Positions 6,717-9,259 of a DNA stretch of 9,259 nucleotides are shown one piece after another. The notes beneath the pieces are model-generated. The model was not told the DNA's origin. It saw nothing but the letters and a program-made list of their open reading frames with translations, and searched no databases. The position numbers were made by a program, and so were the translations under genes. Within the stretch, counting starts at the first letter, position 1. The number at the start of each line of letters is the position of its first letter. Source of the stretch: Solirubrobacteraceae bacterium (lineage in GTDB: Bacteria; Actinomycetota; Thermoleophilia; Solirubrobacterales; Solirubrobacteraceae); contig JADGPO010000026.1 in the NCBI GenBank assembly GCA_017882405.1, forward strand, positions 1-9,259, given 5' to 3'.

Positions 6717-8246
6717 GTGACAATCGACCAAAAACAGGCAATCCACAGCCGTACGACGGGGAGGCATACGGAGCGTCCGCCTGCCCCGCTCGCGCTGCCC
6801 GAACGCGACGTGCGGCGCAAGCGCCTCCCGCTGCTGAGCTTCCTGCTGCGCCGGGAGACGCTGCGGCGCATCTCGCGCGTGGTGTCGCTGCTGGCGATCG
6901 ATTTCGTCGGCGTGACCGCGGCGATCTTCAGCGCGCTGAGCGTCAAGCTGGCCCTGCGCGGCAGCTTCAACATCGACAACGCCTGGGGCAACACCCGCTC
7001 GGCGCTGGCCTTCGCCTATCTGCTGACCGTGCTGATGTTCGCGCGCGCCGATCTCTACGCGGATCGGCCGCGCCGGCCCGGGCTGACGAAGATCGTCTCC
7101 GCGCTGTTCCAGGTGACCGTGCTCGGCCTGGTGTTCGCGCTGGCCAACGGTGACCACTTCTCCAGCTACTTCCTCTTCTACGGCTCGCTGTTCTTCGGGC
7201 TCGTCTACATCTCGGGCCTGCGCGAGATCTACACGCGGATAACCGGCTGGCTGCTGGAGCAGGCCGGCTACCGGCGCCGGGCGCTGCTGGTGGGCTCGGG
7301 CCGGCACATCGACGCCGTGGCGCACGCGCTCGGCGGACGCTCGCGCACGAACGTGGACCTGGTGGGCTACATCTCGCTGACCCCGCGCCCGCAGAACGGC
7401 CTGCGCTCGCTGGGCAGGCTGGACGACCTGACCGAGATCCTGGGCGCCGAGCGCGTCGACGAGGTGATCATCGCCGACCCGGAGTTCCCCCAGGAGCGAG
7501 CGCTGGACCTGGTCGACCGATGTCACCAGAAAGGCGTGACCGTCCACGTGGCTCCGTCGACGATGGAGATCCTGATCGACCGCGCCGAGTTCAGCCCCGG
7601 CGAGTCGGTTCCGCTGTTCACGCTGCGCCCGCCCGTGTTCGACGGGGTCCAGTTCGCCGCCAAGCGGACGTTCGACCTCGTCCTCGCCTCGGCCGGCCTG
7701 CTGCTCATCTCGCCGCTGCTGCTGGTCTCCGCGATCGCGGTGAGGCTCTCCAGCCGCGGCCCGATCATCTACAGCTCGGTGCGCCCCGGCATCGCCGGCA
7801 AGCCGTTTCGCTGCTTCAAGTTCCGCACGATGCGCGTGGACACGGATTTGTCAGAGGACGAGCTGGAGCAGCTCAACGAGTCCAGCGGCGCGCTGTTCAA
7901 GATTCGCAACGACCCCCGGCTGACGGCCGTCGGGCGCCTGCTGCGCCGCTTCTCGATCGACGAGCTGCCGCAGCTGGTCAACGTGGTACGCGGCGAGATG
8001 TCGCTGGTCGGTCCGCGACCGCTGCCGATGCGCGACTTCGAGCGCCTCGAGGAATGGCACAAGAAGCGCTACCTCGTGCTGCCGGGGATCACCGGCCTGT
8101 GGCAGGTGTCGGGCCGGGCCGAACTGGACTTCGACGACCTCGTGCGGCTGGACTTCCTGTACCTGGAGCGCTGGTCGATCTTCCTGGACCTGTCGATCAT
8201 GATCAAGACGATCCCCGCCGTGCTCACCCGGCGCGGGGCATACTGA
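6717..8246 (+). CDS. Polyprenyl-phosphate sugar-1-phosphate transferase (WbaP/WcaJ type)
   Basis: This 509-residue membrane protein transfers a sugar-1-phosphate from a UDP-sugar to undecaprenyl phosphate, the priming step of exopolysaccharide, capsule or O-antigen synthesis. The N-terminal half has four likely membrane segments (about 52-78, 95-110, 124-144, 150-167), then a soluble Rossmann-like domain (ALLVGSG at 189-195). The C-terminal half is the bacterial sugar transferase domain: KRTFDLVLASAG with a hydrophobic or re-entrant helix (317-343), KFRTM (368-372), the Asp415-Glu416 dyad in IDELPQL, SLVGPRPLP and LPGITGLWQVSGR. The GTG at 6717 has no Shine-Dalgarno; a downstream GTG near residue 32 is possible and would not affect any domain. 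It follows the UDP-xylose synthase gene in the same direction, suggesting part of a surface polysaccharide locus. The exact sugar cannot be read from sequence. Confidence 0.93.
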   Translation: MTIDQKQAIHSRTTGRHTERPPAPLALPERDVRRKRLPLLSFLLRRETLRRISRVVSLLAIDFVGVTAAIFSALSVKLALRGSFNIDNAWGNTRSALAFAYLLTVLMFARADLYADRPRRPGLTKIVSALFQVTVLGLVFALANGDHFSSYFLFYGSLFFGLVYISGLREIYTRITGWLLEQAGYRRRALLVGSGRHIDAVAHALGGRSRTNVDLVGYISLTPRPQNGLRSLGRLDDLTEILGAERVDEVIIADPEFPQERALDLVDRCHQKGVTVHVAPSTMEILIDRAEFSPGESVPLFTLRPPVFDGVQFAAKRTFDLVLASAGLLLISPLLLVSAIAVRLSSRGPIIYSSVRPGIAGKPFRCFKFRTMRVDTDLSEDELEQLNESSGALFKIRNDPRLTAVGRLLRRFSIDELPQLVNVVRGEMSLVGPRPLPMRDFERLEEWHKKRYLVLPGITGLWQVSGRAELDFDDLVRLDFLYLERWSIFLDLSIMIKTIPAVLTRRGAY

Positions 8247-8275
8247 CCGTCGGCGAAAACGACGCCCCGGCCGTG

Positions 8276-8290
8276 TAGGCTGCGCCCGGC
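8276..8290 (+). promoter_or_regulatory. Candidate -10 element before the 228-residue protein gene
   Basis: TAGGCT (8276-8281) lies 9 bases before the ATG at 8291 in the 44-base gap after the sugar transferase gene. There is no Shine-Dalgarno. It resembles the TAGCCT and TAGATT hexamers before the other two plus-strand starts that lack a ribosome binding site. The assignment is inference. Confidence 0.3.
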
Positions 8291-8977
8291 ATGCCGCCCA
8301 CCGACCGGTTCGTGATCAGCTTCGCCGCCGAGCCGCCCCAGGAGTCGCTTCCCTACGGGCGCTGGGCCGACACGCTGCGCGATTACTTCCTCGCCGCCTG
8401 CCGGCAGATCGACGCCGACGGCGAGGACCTCGGCGAGGCCGGCGACATCGCCTGGTTCCCGGACCGCACCTACTGCGGCCGTACGTACGTGCCGGCGGTG
8501 GCGCGGACCACCACGGGCTATGAGCTGTTCGGCTACGTGTCCTTCAGTGAGGGCTCGGGCGACGGCGGGCGGGCACCGAGCGAGTTCGAGGCGGTCGCCG
8601 ACTTCACCTCGGAGACGGCGGAGGCCAATCCCGACTGGAAGCTGGACCTCAACGACGACGTCGTGGGCGAATGGCGCGGCGACCAGGGCAACCACGCCGA
8701 GATGACCCTCGTGTGGGGCGTTCCGCTGATCCCCGGCGGCGCGGTCGTGACCGCCGAGCTGGCCAGCCTGGCGGTCGATCAGTGCACGGTGGTCGAGGAG
8801 CGCTTCACCCTGCTGGCGCCCGACAACTACCGCTCGGACTACCTCGAGGTCAAGCTGTGGGACAAGCGCGGCTCGGAGCTGGCCTCGGAGTCCCTATACG
8901 TCGAGGAGGACGACGACGACGACGACGAAGGCGAGAGCGACCGTCCCGGCCCCCACCAGGAGGACGGCTGGGCTTAG
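8291..8977 (+). CDS. Uncharacterised acidic protein with poly-Asp C-terminal region
   Basis: I do not recognise this 228-residue protein. It has no signal peptide or membrane segment, so it is probably cytoplasmic. It is rich in Asp and Glu, with an N-terminal part containing LPYGRWADTLRDYFLAACRQ and WFPDRTYCGRTYVPA, a Gly/Ser-rich turn near residues 95-100, and a central part with alternating hydrophobic residues suggesting a beta-rich fold. The tail carries EEDDDDDDEGESD followed by about ten mixed residues. Codon use is like that of its neighbours (GC-rich third positions), which supports real coding. The ATG at 8291 is the first start and lies close behind a TAGGCT hexamer. It faces the convergent ABC transporter gene, so it probably ends a transcription unit. 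Any link to polysaccharide synthesis rests on position only. Confidence 0.75.
   Translation: MPPTDRFVISFAAEPPQESLPYGRWADTLRDYFLAACRQIDADGEDLGEAGDIAWFPDRTYCGRTYVPAVARTTTGYELFGYVSFSEGSGDGGRAPSEFEAVADFTSETAEANPDWKLDLNDDVVGEWRGDQGNHAEMTLVWGVPLIPGGAVVTAELASLAVDQCTVVEERFTLLAPDNYRSDYLEVKLWDKRGSELASESLYVEEDDDDDDEGESDRPGPHQEDGWA
8909..8926 (+). repeat. (GAC)6 trinucleotide repeat encoding poly-Asp
   Basis: Six tandem GAC codons encode six Asp in the tail of the 228-residue protein. A pure triplet run can slip and change the tail length without a frameshift. Confidence 0.8.
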
Positions 8978-8980
8978 CCA

Positions 8981-9004
8981 CGGCTCGGGGGCGGCCGGCA
9001 GCCG
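8981..9004. terminator. Weak inverted repeat between convergent genes
   Basis: CGGCT (8981-8985) and AGCCG (9000-9004) can pair over a GC-rich 14-base loop in the 36-base gap between convergent stop codons. It could act as a bidirectional terminator, but the stem is short and there is no T tract on either strand. Confidence 0.2.
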
Positions 9005-9013
9005 ACCAAGCAG

Positions 9014-9259
9014 CTAGACCGACTCGGCGCCCGTGGGCTCAGCGGCAGCGGCCCGCGCGGAGGCCCGCCGGTGGGTGAGGGCCAGCGGCAGCTGGGTCGC
9101 GACCTCTTCGTCGGTCAGCGGGTAATGGCAGGCGGCCACCCCGCCGCCGGGCTTGCGCTCCAACAGCGGTTCCACGTCGGCGCACAGCGGCTGGGCCTTG
9201 GGACAGCGGGTGTGAAAGCGGCACGCCGAAGGCGGGTTGGCGGGGCTGGGCACGTCGCC
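9014..9259 (-). CDS. Oligopeptide/dipeptide ABC transporter ATP-binding protein, C-terminal end
   Basis: The reverse strand is open from the window edge to a TAG at 9014-9016, giving the last 81 residues of a Dpp/Opp-type ATPase whose nucleotide-binding domain lies beyond the window. The family-specific C-terminal region is clear: [20 protein letters not shown], then [13 protein letters not shown] and VAACHYPL. These ATPases power import of peptides or related solutes through a two-permease complex. Four cysteines (C-x5-C-x6-C and a later C in ACHY) form the conserved set that can bind an iron-sulfur cluster in some members. The tail after the last Cys is Ala-rich and poorly conserved. An internal ATG near 9253 is not the start, because the frame and homology continue upstream. 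OppD, OppF, DppD and DppF cannot be told apart from this piece. Confidence 0.9.
   Translation of the reverse strand, partial: GDVPSPANPPSACRFHTRCPKAQPLCADVEPLLERKPGGGVAACHYPLTDEEVATQLPLALTHRRASARAAAAEPTGAESV

Noticed and set aside
6693..7547. Minus-strand open frame of about 285 codons opposite the sugar transferase
   Set aside because: It lies antisense to the N-terminal half of a confidently assigned gene and shows no recognisable domain.
9014..9253. A complete small protein of 79 residues starting at the ATG near 9253
   Set aside because: The frame stays open to the window edge, and the residues before that ATG continue the Opp/Dpp ATPase C-terminal motif, so it is a gene fragment.
1..9259. 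CRISPR arrays, rRNA, tRNA, insertion sequences or phage genes
   Set aside because: No direct-repeat array, tRNA-like cloverleaf, transposase or phage protein was seen. The intein is the only mobile element that I can support.

Overview
This is a compact, GC-rich bacterial window with almost no intergenic DNA. High GC, frequent GTG starts, starts without a Shine-Dalgarno that sit just downstream of TANNNT hexamers, and the gene content suggest a high-GC actinobacterium. A Thermoleophilia/Solirubrobacterales-like organism is my best guess; this is inference from sequence style, not a database match.

Layout. (1) 1-707, minus strand: 5' part of a methylmalonyl-CoA mutase large-subunit gene, running off the left edge. 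(2) 761-4178, plus strand: an overlapping three-gene unit. A fused MoaD-MoaE molybdopterin synthase is followed by selA (28-nt overlap) and selB (ATGA overlap). It joins molybdenum cofactor synthesis to selenocysteine insertion, two needs that meet in selenocysteine-type formate dehydrogenases and related molybdoenzymes. No selC tRNA, selD or selenoprotein gene lies in the window. (3) 4189-6606, plus: a UDP-glucuronate decarboxylase (UDP-xylose synthase) of the extended SDR family, interrupted in its conserved N-T-[YF]-G-P-R-M motif by a 490-residue intein with a LAGLIDADG homing endonuclease. Removing residues 175-664 restores a normal 315-residue enzyme. A hairpin follows the stop codon. (4) 6717-8246, plus: a membrane polyprenyl-phosphate sugar-1-phosphate transferase that primes surface polysaccharide synthesis, fitting with the nucleotide-sugar gene before it. 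(5) 8291-8977, plus: an unrecognised 228-residue protein with a poly-Asp tail. (6) 9014-9259, minus: the C-terminal end of an oligopeptide/dipeptide ABC transporter ATPase with four cysteines, running off the right edge.

The most notable item is the intein, inserted at a conserved motif of a sugar-nucleotide enzyme. Second is the moaD-moaE fusion/selA/selB unit, in which the MoaD di-glycine that must become a free thiocarboxylate is buried inside the polypeptide. No gene-free stretch exceeds about 110 bases.
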